A stretch of DNA of 64,000 nt, taken from assembly GCA_030765065.1 (NCBI GenBank), contig CM060978.1, positions 61,248,421 to 61,312,420 of the forward strand, written 5' to 3'. This document shows positions 11,757 through 23,659 of the stretch, in pieces; positions within the stretch are counted from its first letter, which is position 1; each line of letters starts with the position of its first letter. The notes below the pieces were generated by a model, which was not told the DNA's origin, did no database searches, and was given only the letters and a program-made list of their open reading frames with translations. The stretch comes from Deroplatys truncata (lineage: Eukaryota > Arthropoda > Insecta > Mantodea > Mantidae). The translations under genes and the position numbers were made by a program.

Positions 11757-13110
11757 AAAATCTGATGTGAAACATTCACATGACGTTCTCTACACTTTAT
11801 CATTTATACAAACTATTTTTACTCAAGCTATTTTTATTTCTACTACATTTTAATCCAAATAAACCTTTGAAAAATAGCTACATTACACACTTCGTTACAG
11901 ATTCGTAGGGAACAGCGATAGTAAAATATTTAAGCACTGGACGCTATATATTCTCGTGACCTCTAGACAAATACTCAATGGGAGGTAGGGCTACTCGCTA
12001 CTGAGGTACTAGAAAGTCAACAATTTACATAAGGCGAGGCCACGACAAGGGACGCAGCTAAATGAAAAGTGAAAAATATTAGAGAATATCTAATAAAAGA
12101 ATTACTACATGGTTCAGATGGGAGAAAGGATCTATCTACTATGATAAATTACACTGGGAAGACGTGGATGGTAAGATGTTGTATTAATAAAAGTGGGTAC
12201 AATACCTCCTTGGCTTCATGTCCGTCGGTGAGGACGCCATACATGCTTTTGTATGGGTAGCACGTACACACAACCTGCCTGCTAGCTGCGACTCTACTGA
12301 CTGACTGCACGCACGCCACTTGGCGTGGGACGCTATCTAAAAGCTTGTTTACCCCCACCACTCTCTTACGTAATACCCGATCAAGGCGGCCAAGGTCATG
12401 TACGCAACAATGCTTACATACGCCACAATATTGAATTTAAAATCCCATACTGTTTCCATGCAATCGAGAGAAACAACTGAATGCTGAAAGGACTTTAAAG
12501 AATGACCAAGCAATGAACAACTCTAACCTTCAATAACAGATATCTTAGAAATGGCTTATGTCACAAAAACCTTATTGAAAGTAAATTGTGTGTTTTAAAG
12601 AGATCTACTTTTTGTGTTGTACATCTCGTCTATCATTTAATGTTTAGCAGTTGTACAAGATTATACAAAATTTCTTCTAACTGAAGTGGATTTCACAGGC
12701 AATTCCCTAAAATTTAACATACATATTGTATTTGTCATGTAAATATCTTTCATATATTGTATTTTAATCAAAATCTTTAGAGCCCATTTTTAGAAAGTCA
12801 AAAATTTCCAAAAATTGTCCATGTAAAGGAGTTCGTGGTGGGAGGATTTTCTTAAAAATCTTGGTGTTGCATCCTTGGAAAGTACTGGAACTAAACACCA
12901 AGTTTGGTGTTTATCCTACTTTTCGTTTATGAGTTTTGCTGTTCACAGACACACACGCACACTGATCTTTTTTCTAAAAATGGTTTACTTGGATTCAGGA
13001 CGCCTCAAGAAATGCATTTCGGTTGAAATCTGGGTATCTTTTGGGTGGAATGCAATACTTCCCCTACTTACTGTATGTGGTAGAGAAAGTATAATAAATG
13101 ATAGTGCTCA
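11757..13110 (-). repeat. F1 copy, reverse, interrupted
   Basis: It opens with AAAAATCTGATGTGAAACA and closes with TGTATGTGGTAGAGAAAGTA, both F1 ends. The shared tract CACTGGACGCTATA near 11936 resumes as TTAAAATCCCATACTG near 12431, so about 470 foreign bases lie between. Confidence 0.75.
11957..12430. other. Unassigned insertion inside an F1 copy
   Basis: F1 sequence breaks off near 11957 and resumes near 12431. The inserted segment is GC-richer in its second half (GACTGCACGCACGCCACTTG), with no recognisable protein, terminal repeat or clear target duplication. Confidence 0.4.
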
Positions 13111-15190
13111 GAGAATCTAATGTAACCCAGAAAAACCTTCGTAATATTTTAATCTCTAAAAGTCCTGTAACGATTATGTTTAATATATCAGAGATTTGTA
13201 TGACGACATTTGATAGGAAGTATAAGATATAACTTTCCAGAGGAATATTTGAGAAATTATAACAATTCTCCATTATAATCAATGTGTTTTATATAAGGTG
13301 TTGTTTTGGGATACAGTATTGTGAAGCATACATGGTGTCATTAAATAGTGTCACTTAAAGGATGGGGTAAACGTAGCAGGAAGGCTTCTCTAGGGTCACC
13401 GGTTAGGGTAGTATGTGTGGTAAATGGATGCCCTTATTGACACAGATAATTCTTGTTTCCATTATTTCCTAAACTTTAATTTACCTAATTTGACTTAAAA
13501 TACATTTCCAAAAGAACAAAAAGAAAGAATTAGTCCCATGGTGAATTTACATGAACGGCAGAGGAGGTCCGGTAGTCCATCAAATGTCACCGTAGCTCCT
13601 ACATCGAGATTGTAAATTAAAAATGAATTTCCGAACTAACCAGCAGAGATTCCTGTTAGGTACGTGGTTAATAAAAGAAGAGCTGTCAAAATCCCGTAAG
13701 TTTAAATACTCGCCGAATATTACATCATTCCCATACTAATAGCTAACGGTGTGTCTGTCAGTAGAATTTACTTAATTTCCACATGCATCAGACAAAAGGT
13801 GAACTTTTCCTCTAAATCGTATGTCACCCGATATCTGCTTACATCAACATTTGGGAAAGGACTAGCAAGAAATCTACAGACAATTTCCTGTGTTTACTTA
13901 AACGACGTCTGTTCTGAACATCTCAAACTGTATAAACTCATATTTATAAAATATGTGTTAAAATAAAACTATAACCGTCGCAGTATAATTCCGACATTGC
14001 AAGCATAAGAAGAGGCACAAGTTTGTTAACTGTTACATTTTCATTGGAAAAGTATAAGTTAGTGTATTAATAGTTATGGTCTTGAAAGTTAAGAATTTTG
14101 TGGTATTAGTATATTTAGATGAATCAGTTATGAAATCGATATCTACGTTAAACCTTTATTATAGTATTCCCTATACATTTTACTTCTGTTTTAATTGTTA
14201 TTATCGGAACATCCTCACTTCAAGTGGCATAGAGGTCATACAGAAAATTAATAGGAGTAAGTGTGATGGAAGGGGAAGAAGTAAGAGAAAGGGAGAGCTA
14301 TACTTAGGAAGAGAGATGGAAAAGGGAGGAGAGGCAGAGAATATTCACATTTAACAATATCGCAAGCAAGGCTGCGGGTTTATGCAGCAGGCCATAATTC
14401 TGAGATACAGATATTATCAACCCTAGCCTGATAGGTGAGTTAATTGTGTTCTTCCTCCGTCAAACTTAATAAAAGAAAAATGCAGATCTCGTTACGTCAA
14501 GTGAAATTGCTTCATTGAAAATTTCCAGTTTTTCCCTGTTGTTCGTTTGAACTTTTCACATTTTAAATGCAGTACCTAGAATGTGAACAATTGCGAGCTC
14601 ATTTTCCACTTGCTTTTAAATAAAACGCTACTAAAATATACATAGTGTAAAAACATATGCCACAAGAATCGGTTAAAGACAGATGTGTACCATGCGGTCA
14701 TATTTTGTTTATAAACCCATGTTCAGAAAATCCGTATTTGCGCGCTAGAGCCTCCGAAACGGGAAGGGGAATGATCGTAGAATCTGCGACAAGCAGTACA
14801 CGTCGCATTCATTAGTTAAGAGTTGCTTACTGTATCAGCTGTTAGGTGATGCACACCATAGCTACAGCCAACGTTAGTGTTTACGGTATTATATTGTTTA
14901 ATAGTATTCATTTATATGGTTATCGTCACTATAGCGCCTTGTACATCATGATGACTTTCATCTACAAGGAATGCAAGAGAGGCGCTGGCTCATCAACAGC
15001 GTTACTCCAACATGCTTCACCCAGCCCACAATTTGTTACCAAGACAAGAGAGGCGAGGTGTTTAAGTGAAATAGGCAGCTTACGTCCAAAGAAACACCCC
15101 TCCACTCTTTCCAAAAGACTGAATCACATACCAAGGCGATGCACAATCTGTATTTAATTTGGCGACCACCATAATGAGTTCACAAAAACG
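13111..15190. other. Mostly unassigned, with one half of a 163-base duplication
   Basis: I found no gene with a recognisable domain. The short reading frames near 13751 and 14846 lack support. A faint F1 piece (AAAATGCAGATCTCGTTA) lies near 14477. The segment 14085-14247 is repeated almost exactly at 15308-15470. Confidence 0.4.
14085..14247 (+). repeat. 163-base dispersed direct duplication, copy 1
   Basis: Compared by eye with 15308-15470, only two differences are visible: GAAATC versus GTAATC, and TTCCCTA versus TTCTCTA. Edges fall in short A runs. Confidence 0.85.
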
Positions 15191-15307
15191 TTATTGTTTA
15201 CTTACTTTCTCCAATGCGTACTTCTAGCAAGTAAAGGAAGTATTGTATTCCAGCAAAAACTTCGACATGTTATGGGGTTCCCTGAGCATCCAAAAAGCAT
15301 TTTAGAA

Positions 15308-15470
15308 AAAGTTAAGAATTTTGTGGTATTAGTATATTTAGATGAATCAGTTATGTAATCGATATCTACGTTAAACCTTTATTATAGTATTCTCTATACA
15401 TTTTACTTCTGTTTTAATTGTTATTATCGGAACATCCTCACTTCAAGTGGCATAGAGGTCATACAGAAAA
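15308..15470 (+). repeat. 163-base dispersed direct duplication, copy 2
   Basis: This copy lies inside an F1 element, replacing the region between GCATTTTAGAAAAA and the later F1 interior. Both edges are A runs (AAAGTTAAG and CAGAAAA). Confidence 0.85.
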
Positions 15471-15846
15471 ATAAAATGCTCTATTAAACACAAAACTACG
15501 TATACAAGTTCAGGGTCTTTCACGGATGCGACACGAAGACTTTAAAGAAAATCCCCAGTTCAAACTATCCTTTACAGCAACATTTTTCAATTTTTTTATC
15601 TTCTGAAAAATGGCTCTAAGATTTTGATTAATCCCAAATAGTTAGACTATTTACATTACAAATAAAATGCCTGTCTTGAATTTTCTGAGATTAGCCTGTG
15701 AAGTCCTATTAATTCTGAATGTCTTAGTAAAGTGCAAAAGATAGAAAAAATTTTACTACACAAAAAATGGAGATCTCGTTAACGCCACAATTTGTTCTAA
15801 CTGCAAATCTCTATTCTTTTTACGCTAATTTCTTTTTTTTTCGTAT

Positions 15847-16352
15847 TGTAACGAATGAAAACGCCAATTACTGTGAAAACACACTTTATTTATCACAGGA
15901 GACTCAACGTAACATAAGGGTTACATTTGAGTCACTTTGGCAACCCACTAGGAATACAACACAACTGATCCGTTGAATCAAATCACAACTGAACTGCACG
16001 ACTCACAACTGACTGGTGAGTTACGACTCACATTACTGTACTGTCCACCTTCACTTCGTCACTTCTGAACACACAGCACTGAACTCAACACTACTCGTCC
16101 TGCTGATTGTAGTCCCTTATATACCCTCGCATACAAACCGGAACTTTTGAGAACTAGATCCTACTAGGGCATGCCGAAACGAAGGTTCCGAAACAAGTAA
16201 GCGGCACATAAAGGAGATTTTTATTTCACACTCGTATGTTCTATTGTTTCCACGCTGACTATTGTTTCGAGCGCTTGTCGCAGGCTCCGCTCGTGTATCG
16301 GGCCGGGAGGCATTTACCGGCCTGCGCAGGTAGCGCCGCGCGTGCGCTCACA
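15847..16352 (-). mobile_element. LTR-C solo LTR, 506 bases
   Basis: The element begins TGTAACGAATG and ends GCGCTCACA. It is flanked by GTAT at 15843-15846 and at 16353-16356, a 4-base target duplication. On the minus strand a TATA-like GGGTATATAAGGGAC near 16120 precedes AATAAAG near 15887, so promoter and poly(A) signal fit transcription on minus. TG...CA ends and a 4-base duplication suit a Gypsy-type LTR. No internal region is present, so it is a solo LTR. Confidence 0.8.
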
Positions 16353-16824
16353 GTATTCATATTAGGAGAACAGAATTTCAAAGCCATCCTATAGCGCCAA
16401 ATTTGAAAACATTTGCAATATTTTAGCCTACTCTGCTCTTCTTTTACCTAGAACGAAATGTTTAATTAACTCATAAGATTTATCTGTATAAACAAGTAGA
16501 TAGAAGAATCACCTTTAGTAACAATGCTTTGTAGAAGAGTGTGTAGAAAAAGTAATGTGAGTGCAACACATAAGATCTTTTGTGATCCGTACTGCCTACG
16601 TTCTCCTCAATAATTTAGAGTTCCTAGCACGTAAACAAAGATTTTCAGGACATAGCTTTATTAATAAAATATGAACACAGGACACCCATCTATCTACTGA
16701 GGCAGTATTAATTATCGCTTAAATGATATCAGTCTAATTATATAATATAAAAGAATAACAGCCCGCCTAAAAGCAATATGCCTATGTTATGATATATATT
16801 ATAGTCATTGTATTATGTGTATTT

Positions 16825-16860
<36 letters not shown>

Positions 16861-17646
16861 AAAATGTTATGTGAATGTATTTCGTAGTTTAAACAGACTT
16901 ACAAAGTAGAAGCCGAAAGTTCCTAACAATAAGGTAACCTTGAGACAAGAATAAATTATAAAGTTAAAAAAAGACTACTAATAGTCCATGGAACAATACT
17001 AACGTAATATTTGAAACAGTTTATAAATAGTTACGTGTATGTGGAAAGAATGCTTAGCCAATCAGAAACTAGAAATAGAGAAATGTACAAATTCGAACGG
17101 TTGACGCTAGTAGATTGGGTACCCAGGCAATTCGGTTCGATACGGGTTCAGTGATTGTATGTGAGACATGAAAATTCATTGCGGTGAGAATAATATATAA
17201 ATTTGTACCTGTTAAAAGTGTAATTAACAATACTCTCGCATCTCTATAGTAGGATACATCAATGAAGTGTAATAAACTGCGTGAAGCATGAATACAAAAA
17301 TAAAATACAATTATAATTTGTGTAACGTGTGCAGACCTTAGTTTGCAGTCGTACCAGCCCTATTAAGAGATACTTGCTCTACAAAATACTACTGACGCAG
17401 CCGAGGCATAAATAATGAATAAATAAACAAAAATAATTACTACACATAAAATAAACACACGACACCGCCGCAAAAGTTGGTTCTTCAACGTGTAGCGAAC
17501 ACCACTAGAAACATACATTATGTGATCGAAATTATCCGGACACCCTCACAAACATACGCTTTTCATCTTAGGTGCATTGTGCTACCACCTACTACCTAGT
17601 ACTCATCCGCAACCTCAGTAGTTATTAGACATCGTGAAACAGCACA

Positions 17647-18595
17647 ATGGGACGCTCCGTGGATCTCACGGACTACGAACGTGGTCAGGTGATTGGGTGT
17701 CACTTGTGTCAGAAGTCTGTATGCGAGATTTCCACACTCCTAAACATCCCTGGTCCACTGTTTCTGATGTATAGTGAAGTGGAATCGTAAAGGGGCATGT
17801 ACAGCACAAAGGCGTACAGGCCGACCTCATCTGTTGACTGACAGAGACCGCCGACATTTGAAGAAGGTCGTAAAGAGTAATAGGCAGACATCTATCGAGA
17901 CCATCACACAGGAATTCCAAACTGCATCAGGATCCATCAAAGTACTATGGCAGTTAGGCGTGAGGTGAGAAACTTTGGATTCCATGGTCGAGTGGCTGCT
18001 CGTAAGCCAGGAAAATACCAAACGACACCTGGCTTGGTGTAAGGAGCGTTAACATTACACGATTGAACAGTGGAAAAACGTTGTGTGGAGTGACGAATCA
18101 CGGTACACAATGTGGCGATCCGAGGGCAGGGTGTGGGTATGGCGAATGCCAGGTGAAAGTTATCTGCCAGCGTGTGTACTACCAACAGTAAAATTCTGAG
18201 GTGGTGGTGTTATGGTGTGGTCGCGTTTTCCTGGAGGGGCTTGCACCACTTGCTGTTTTGCATGGCGCGATCACAGCGCAGACCTACATTGATATTTTAA
18301 GCATTTTCTTGCTTCCCACTGTTGAAGAGCAATTCGAGGATGGCGATTGCATCTTTCAACAGGATCGAGCACCTGTTATGCTGCACGGGCTGTGGCGGAG
18401 TGGTTACACGACAATAACAATCCTGTAATGGACTGGCCTGCACGGAGTCCTGACTTGAATCCTATAGAACACCTTTGGGATGCTTTGGAACGCCGACTTC
18501 GTGCCAGACCTCACCGACCTACATCGATGCCTCTCCTCAGTTCCGCACTCCGTGATGAATGGCTGCCATTCCCCAAGAAACCTTCCAGCATCTGA
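17647..18595 (+). pseudogene. Tc1-family transposase, frameshifted
   Basis: This is the cut-and-paste transposase of the Tc1 element. From the ATG at 17647 the product opens MGRSVDLTDYERGQVIG, a helix-turn-helix start, and then TGRPHLLTDRD, the usual GRPR-like linker. The catalytic triad is visible: Asp in VVWSDES near 18091, Asp in FQQDRAPV at 18363, and Glu in NPIEHLWD at 18467. The second and third lie about 34 residues apart, as in DD34E enzymes. Frame changes near 17770, 17950, 18000, 18200 and 18385 and several stops mean no enzyme is made. The order of domains is otherwise complete for the family. Confidence 0.92.
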
Positions 18596-18742
18596 TTAAA
18601 AGTATGCCTGCGATAGTGAACACTATCATCAAGGCTAAGGGTGCGCCAACACCATATTGACTTCCAGCATTACCGATGGAGGGCGCCACGAACTTGTACG
18701 TCATTTTCAGCCAGGTGTCCGGATACTTTTGATCACGTAGTG

Positions 18743-18898
18743 CAAGGGTGGCGAAAACGACTTCCTTCCGCGAGTCACCAAATATGCAACCCGCACGGCG
18801 TCACTCAGCAGCATGTGAAAATCAAACGGAGGGTTGCAGAGAGGGAACGTGCGCCTGCGAGTCAAAATAACTTGCGAGTCACGTTTTCGCCACCTCTG
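18743..18898. mobile_element. hAT-like MITE, 156 bases
   Basis: The ends are inverted: CAAGGGTGGCGAAAACG on the left and CGTTTTCGCCACCTCTG on the right. An exact 8-base target duplication, ACGTAGTG, lies at 18735-18742 and 18899-18906, the size typical of hAT elements. It is inserted at the very end of the Tc1 right terminal repeat. It carries no coding capacity. Confidence 0.9.
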
Positions 18899-18939
18899 AC
18901 GTAGTGTATCTCCCGTAAATTGGCGCCCATGCGTGAGGT

Positions 18940-19860
18940 ACATCTTCCCCGTTACTACCGAGTCTTATAACACGTATTTATTCATTTCCATCTGTATTAC
19001 CTCTGGAAAATCACTACCTGTTAATATTTGTCGTTATTAATTGTGAGTAGACTACTAACTTTTATACGAATTATGTGTATAAAAATGAAATAATAACATT
19101 AACGTTTTCATTAGAAGTAGTGTTTGTTCTGGTGCCATTCTCTTCTGTTATAAACCATAAGTTCACCTTTTATAGGAAACGCAATCAAACAAAGACCTGC
19201 GACACAAAAGAACTGTTCGCAGGTTTGCAAAAAATATTAGATATAATATTACGTTATTCTATTCTACTGTTTACATTCAATTTGTGGAATGAAGAGTATC
19301 AAGTCGAAGCGTTATTTTGTTTCGTGCTTCTTTTTCTGTAACTATGCAACAGAAGCGAAGACTAGACAGTGTATGTGATATATTGACTCGTGCAGAAAGG
19401 CACTCTGATGGTTTCATAAAATATTACAGCTAAAGTGATTTAAATAATTTGTATTTCATGATAAACCAACAAATAGTATTCTACCGTATTCCCTAAGGAC
19501 GTGAATTTTAAAATGCGCTGTTAATAAAACACCGAGTTTATTCAGAATTAATACCAGGAATACTGTTTTTATAATCTGGTGGCTCGCGGGATACAGGAGG
19601 GTCCGTAAGGTGCTCATCCTGGTTTTGAATTAATGGATTTGGTGCAATATTTAAACATTTGCCAAATATTTTATTTGGTTTCAACATCCGAAGAGAGAAT
19701 AATAATTTTGTCTGTAAAAATTGAATTACAGTATAATATAATTTATACAGTGTGGTTAGAGAGTGACTACAAAGTATTTTTGTCTTATGGGTCATTTCGG
19801 CTAACGAATCCCAGGTAATTTCATGAGCTTCCTTCGGCAGTGTTGTTTACCAACTGTATT
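18940..19860. other. No gene or recognised repeat
   Basis: The stretch is AT-rich. Reading frames near 19075 and 19538 have no domain, signal or codon pattern that I can support. Confidence 0.5.
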
Positions 19861-19864
19861 TCTA

Positions 19865-20695
19865 TGTAGTAGTTGCAGCCCCACGTTTAAAAATCAACTT
19901 TCTAGTTTAATTTTTATTTAAATATTATATATGTATACCTCGGCTGCGTTATTAGTATTTTTAGAGCACGTATCCCTTAGCAGGACTGGTACGGCTAAAG
20001 AATGAAGGCTTACACAAATTATAATGTATTGTACCTTGTTTATTAATCCTTCACACGATTAAATAACACTTCACTGAAGTATCCTACTGTAGAGCTGTGA
20101 GATTGTTGTTAATTGTGCTTTTTAACAAGTCAACTTTATATTATTCTCACCGCAATGAATTTGCTATGTCTCACACTGAACCCGTAAAAAATATGACTGC
20201 TTGGGTACTCTTCCTTGTAGCGTCTCCCGCCTGAATTTGTACTTTTTCTCTATTTCAAGTCTCTGATTGGCTAAGCCTACTCCAATAGAACACTTTTGTT
20301 TAACTTAAGCTTTTTCTGGTTTTGGATTGGCTATTTAAAACTGTTTTAAATATTACAGTATTGTTCCAAGAATTATTAGTAACCTTTATTAAACGTTCTA
20401 ATTTATTGTTGTCTCAAGGTTACCTCATTGTTAGCAACTTTCGACTTTTACTTTCTAATTTTGTTTGCTGCGGAAGGCAGCTTGCTTCTATTCTCACAGC
20501 TTCCACATTGTTAAACTGCGCAGTACATTCACATAACATTATTATACATCTACATAATAATATAAACATAATACAATGACTGTTACATACACTCTATATA
20601 TTATATTATACACATATTACTTTTAGGTGCGCTGTTATTATTTTTTATATTATATAATTAACTGAAATCATTTAAGTGATAAAAATACTGCCTCA
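19865..20695 (-). mobile_element. LTR-A solo LTR, copy 3, 831 bases
   Basis: It runs from TGTAGTAGTTGCAGCCCCAC to AAAATACTGCCTCA. The flanks TCTA at 19861-19864 and 20696-20699 are an exact 4-base target duplication. It contains GCCTCGGCTGCGTTA near 19935 and inverted CCAAT blocks near 20265 and 20325, and lacks the extra 3'-end repeats of longer copies. Confidence 0.88.
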
Positions 20696-20932
20696 TCTAT
20701 TAGACACCGTATGCGGCGTGTCGGTTGTTTTCGGTCCCTGGGTCCGGTCGTCCTTCACATGGCTCAAAGAGTTTGTTTCTGCTAGTGTGTGTGTATGTGT
20801 GTGTGTGGACACATTTCCCCCTTGGTGAGTTTCTTCTATTGCTTAGTATAGCCAAATAGCTTACTAGCCGAATACTTCAGGTAGTAAAAGGCTTTGTGAC
20901 TAGCTTAGTTAACAGGGTTTGTCCGTTGCAAT

Positions 20933-22430
20933 TTTTACCTACTCTACTACTTATAGTAAGTAGGGGAAGTATTGTGTTCCACAAAAAATTCAATATCGAA
21001 ATTTATCCGGAAATACATGTTTTGAGGTGCTCTTAATCCAAATAAAGCATTTTTGGAAACATGTCTGTGTGTGCCTGTGTATCTGTCTGTGAACAGCAAA
21101 ACTCCAAAACGAAAAATCAAATAAATACCAAACTTAACATTTGAATTTATTATTTTCCAAGAAGCCGACACGAAGATTTTTAAGAAAATTTTGAGACTAC
21201 TCTACTCGGAATATATTTCGAAAACTTTTATTTTCTCAAAAAACGGCTCTAACAATTTTGATTAAAATATCATATGTTTAAGATATTTTCATGGCAAATG
21301 AAATGTATATCTTCAATTTTCTGGGAATGTTCACAAAAGTTCTCTTCATTCTGAATTACTTTCGCATGCTGGTAAACCGTAAGAGATAGACAAAATGTTG
21401 TTACACAAAAAATATAGATCCCATTAAAACACACAATTTATGTTATATTCATGTTTTTTTCGAGTGAACCATTTCCGAGATCTTCCTTATTATTTGTTTG
21501 AATTTTTCAATACTTATACTTTTTCTCAAACGAGAGTTCCTTATTTGATTTTTTATGTCCTGGACGTGCAAAGAGACTGGAGTGCTTCATATAGCAATCA
21601 GCTCTTTAAAGATTTGACTATCGCTTAAAGCCTACCATATTTCCCTTGCACCTACAAGAAAATTAGCAATTTCTGTAAATTTTATCTCGATTAAAATGAA
21701 GTAGATGGAGAATAAGCGTTTGTGTCATGTCCGTGTGTGTGTCTGTGTGTGTGAGTGTCTGTGAACAGCATAACTCAGAAACGAACAGTCGGATAAACAC
21801 CAAACTTGATATTTAGGTTCAGTATCTTCCAGAGATGCGACACGAAGGTTTTCAAGAAAATCCCCCCACCCCAGATTACCCTTTACATGGAACATTTTTC
21901 GAAAATTTTAAATTTTTCAAAAAGGGCTCTAAGGATTTTGATTAATGTATCATATGTTTAAGATGTTTTTATGACAAATGAAATGTATATCTCGAATTTT
22001 CTGGGAATGTCCCCAAAAGTATTCTTCATTGTGAACGACATTTGCATAACTGATAAACCAAAAGGGATAGACAAAATTTTACTGCACACAAAATGTAGAT
22101 CGCATGAAAATACACAATTTATGTCAATCACAATTTTGTTTGTTGAATGAACCATTTTCGAGATATTGCTTGTTATTCCCTTAAATGTTCCAATACTTAT
22201 ACTTTTTCTCAAACGGGAATTCGTTATTCATTTTTTTTTGTTCTGGTAATACAAAGAGAATGGAATGCGCCGCATGGCAACCAGCTCTTAAAATATTTGA
22301 CTATAGCTTAAAGCCTACTATATTCCCCTTGCACTTACCAGAAAATTAGCAATAAGATTAACATCTCGATTAACTTGAAGCATATGGAGAATATGCGTTT
22401 GTAAAAATAGTTTGTAAAAGAGTAGAGAAA

Positions 22431-22478
<48 letters not shown>

Positions 22479-22698
22479 GGACATGCAAAGGAATGGAATG
22501 CTCCACATAGCAACCACCTCTTACAAGATTTGACTGTCGCATAAAGCTTACCATGTTCCACTTGTATCTTCAAGAAAATTAGCAGTAAGATAATTTTTTA
22601 AAATGTTTATCTCGATTAACATGAAGTAGATGGAGGACAGTCATTTATAAAAAGAGTTTTTACAAGGATAGAGAAAGTAATGTGAGTGTAACACATGA
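20933..22698 (+). repeat. F1 tandem chimera, three partial copies
   Basis: Copy one starts at CTACTCTACTACTTATAGTAAG and breaks off after GGAGAATAAGCGTTTG near 21720. It is joined to a second copy at CATGTCCGTGTGTGTGTCTG, which is entered at its TG-rich core. The second breaks off after AGTAGAGAAAGTA near 22434 in an AT run, and a third is entered at GGACATGCAAAGGAATGGAA. All are in the same orientation. The joins coincide with or abut dinucleotide repeats. Confidence 0.8.
22435..22476. repeat. (AT)n microsatellite
   Basis: An AT dinucleotide run sits at the junction of two F1 copies. Confidence 0.97.
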
Positions 22699-22699
22699 A

Positions 22700-23515
22700 A
22701 ATGTTCACGTTTTCGAACAAATAAAAAATAATGAAATATTTTGCATGCAAAGGACAGATTAGGGCACCGCCTTTTTAGATGTATGCTGAATTTAAACATC
22801 AAGCTTGGCATTTATCCGAGCTTTCATTTTTGAGTTATGCATTTATTATTAATACGCAACGGGTTTCTCACCATTTTAATTCTCTTTAAGGTACAAGGTA
22901 AATGTCCGCAAAGGAATTACCGTACTTTCCTTAAACTCAAATTACAAGGAAATGTTGAAATGTGCATGAGGGTAAACAAGGCAGCCAACATGAAACAGAC
23001 AGATAGAGCGTTCCCAGATAGTACAGTATTTATTTATGGTTGAACCAGTTATTTTTACCTCCGAAAGAAGGGAATGTTAAAAATTCAAAGGTTGGCTCGC
23101 CTGTAACTCGGGGTGACAGCTCGTGGACACTTAGTTTAGAGTTTAATGGCCTCATCCAACCAGATGTCACCAACGTCGAGTGGATTCTCGGCGAAATTAA
23201 CATTTGATCGAAAAGTCCGCTTAGAACTTGCTGACGTAAGCTGAATGCCATGGCGTTTTGAAGGGAGAAATAAATAAATACATACATTTTCCATCACCGA
23301 ACCTCGAAAGCACTTCATTAAGTAGAGCTACCCACCAAGGGGGTCAAATATTTGAGTTTTTGGTCAGATACAACTTTGCTATACATTCTTTTCTCCAACT
23401 ACAAAGAGTGTTTTTAATCTTCTTGAGGAAGTTAAAAAAGATGGGATGAAATCCAGGTGAAGATATAGATTGTCCTTGCACGTGGTGGAAGAGAAGGAAT
23501 TATACTAATCTTAAC
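22700..23515. other. Short reverse F1 piece, then unassigned DNA
   Basis: Reverse F1 landmarks (CATCAAGCTTGGCATTTATC) lie near 22797. From 22850 to 23515 I see no recognised gene or repeat. Confidence 0.45.
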
Positions 23516-23659
23516 CAGTTATAGATATCTCTTGTGAAATACATTTTTTTCTACAAACAATATTTGTTGGGATATTTTAAGTTTCTCGTTGTATAAAATA
23601 TAACTGGTTACTTCCGAATGAAGAGGGCTTCACACGATATTCCCCGAAAATTCAAGATA

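Larger units (their letters stand above)
15190..16580 (+). repeat. F1 copy, forward, split by LTR-C
   Basis: The F1 start (TTACTTACTTTCTCCAATGC) is at 15200 and the tail (GTGCAACACATAAGATC) ends near 16577. The interior is broken by the 163-base segment and by a solo LTR at 15847-16352. Confidence 0.75.
17516..18906 (+). mobile_element. Tc1-like DNA transposon, degenerate
   Basis: Terminal inverted repeats read CATTATGTGATCGAAATTAT at 17516 and, reversed, CACTACGTGATCAAAAGTAT at the right end. Both continue into CCGGACACC. TA flanks the element at 17514-17515 and 18907-18908, the Tc1/mariner target duplication. Its last bases were duplicated by the MITE at 18743. It lies in an LTR-A copy. 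Confidence 0.9.
16698..18936 (+). mobile_element. LTR-A solo LTR, copy 2, split by a Tc1 element
   Basis: It starts TGAGGCAGTATTAATTATCG and follows LTR-A through AACAGCCCGCC, the CCAAT block and GACGCAGCCGAGGC near 17395. After the Tc1 insertion it resumes at 18909 with AAATTGGCGCCCATGCGTGA, the motif of the LTR-A 3' end. An AT-dinucleotide run lies at about 16828-16856. The right edge is uncertain and I found no target duplication. Confidence 0.7.

Noticed and set aside
16694-18940. Exact 4-base target duplication for LTR-A copy 2
   Set aside because: The left flank CTAC has no clear counterpart near 18936, so the right boundary stays uncertain.
22318-22573. Minus-strand frames with alternating Tyr-Ile
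   Set aside because: They come from an (AT)n run inside F1 copies.
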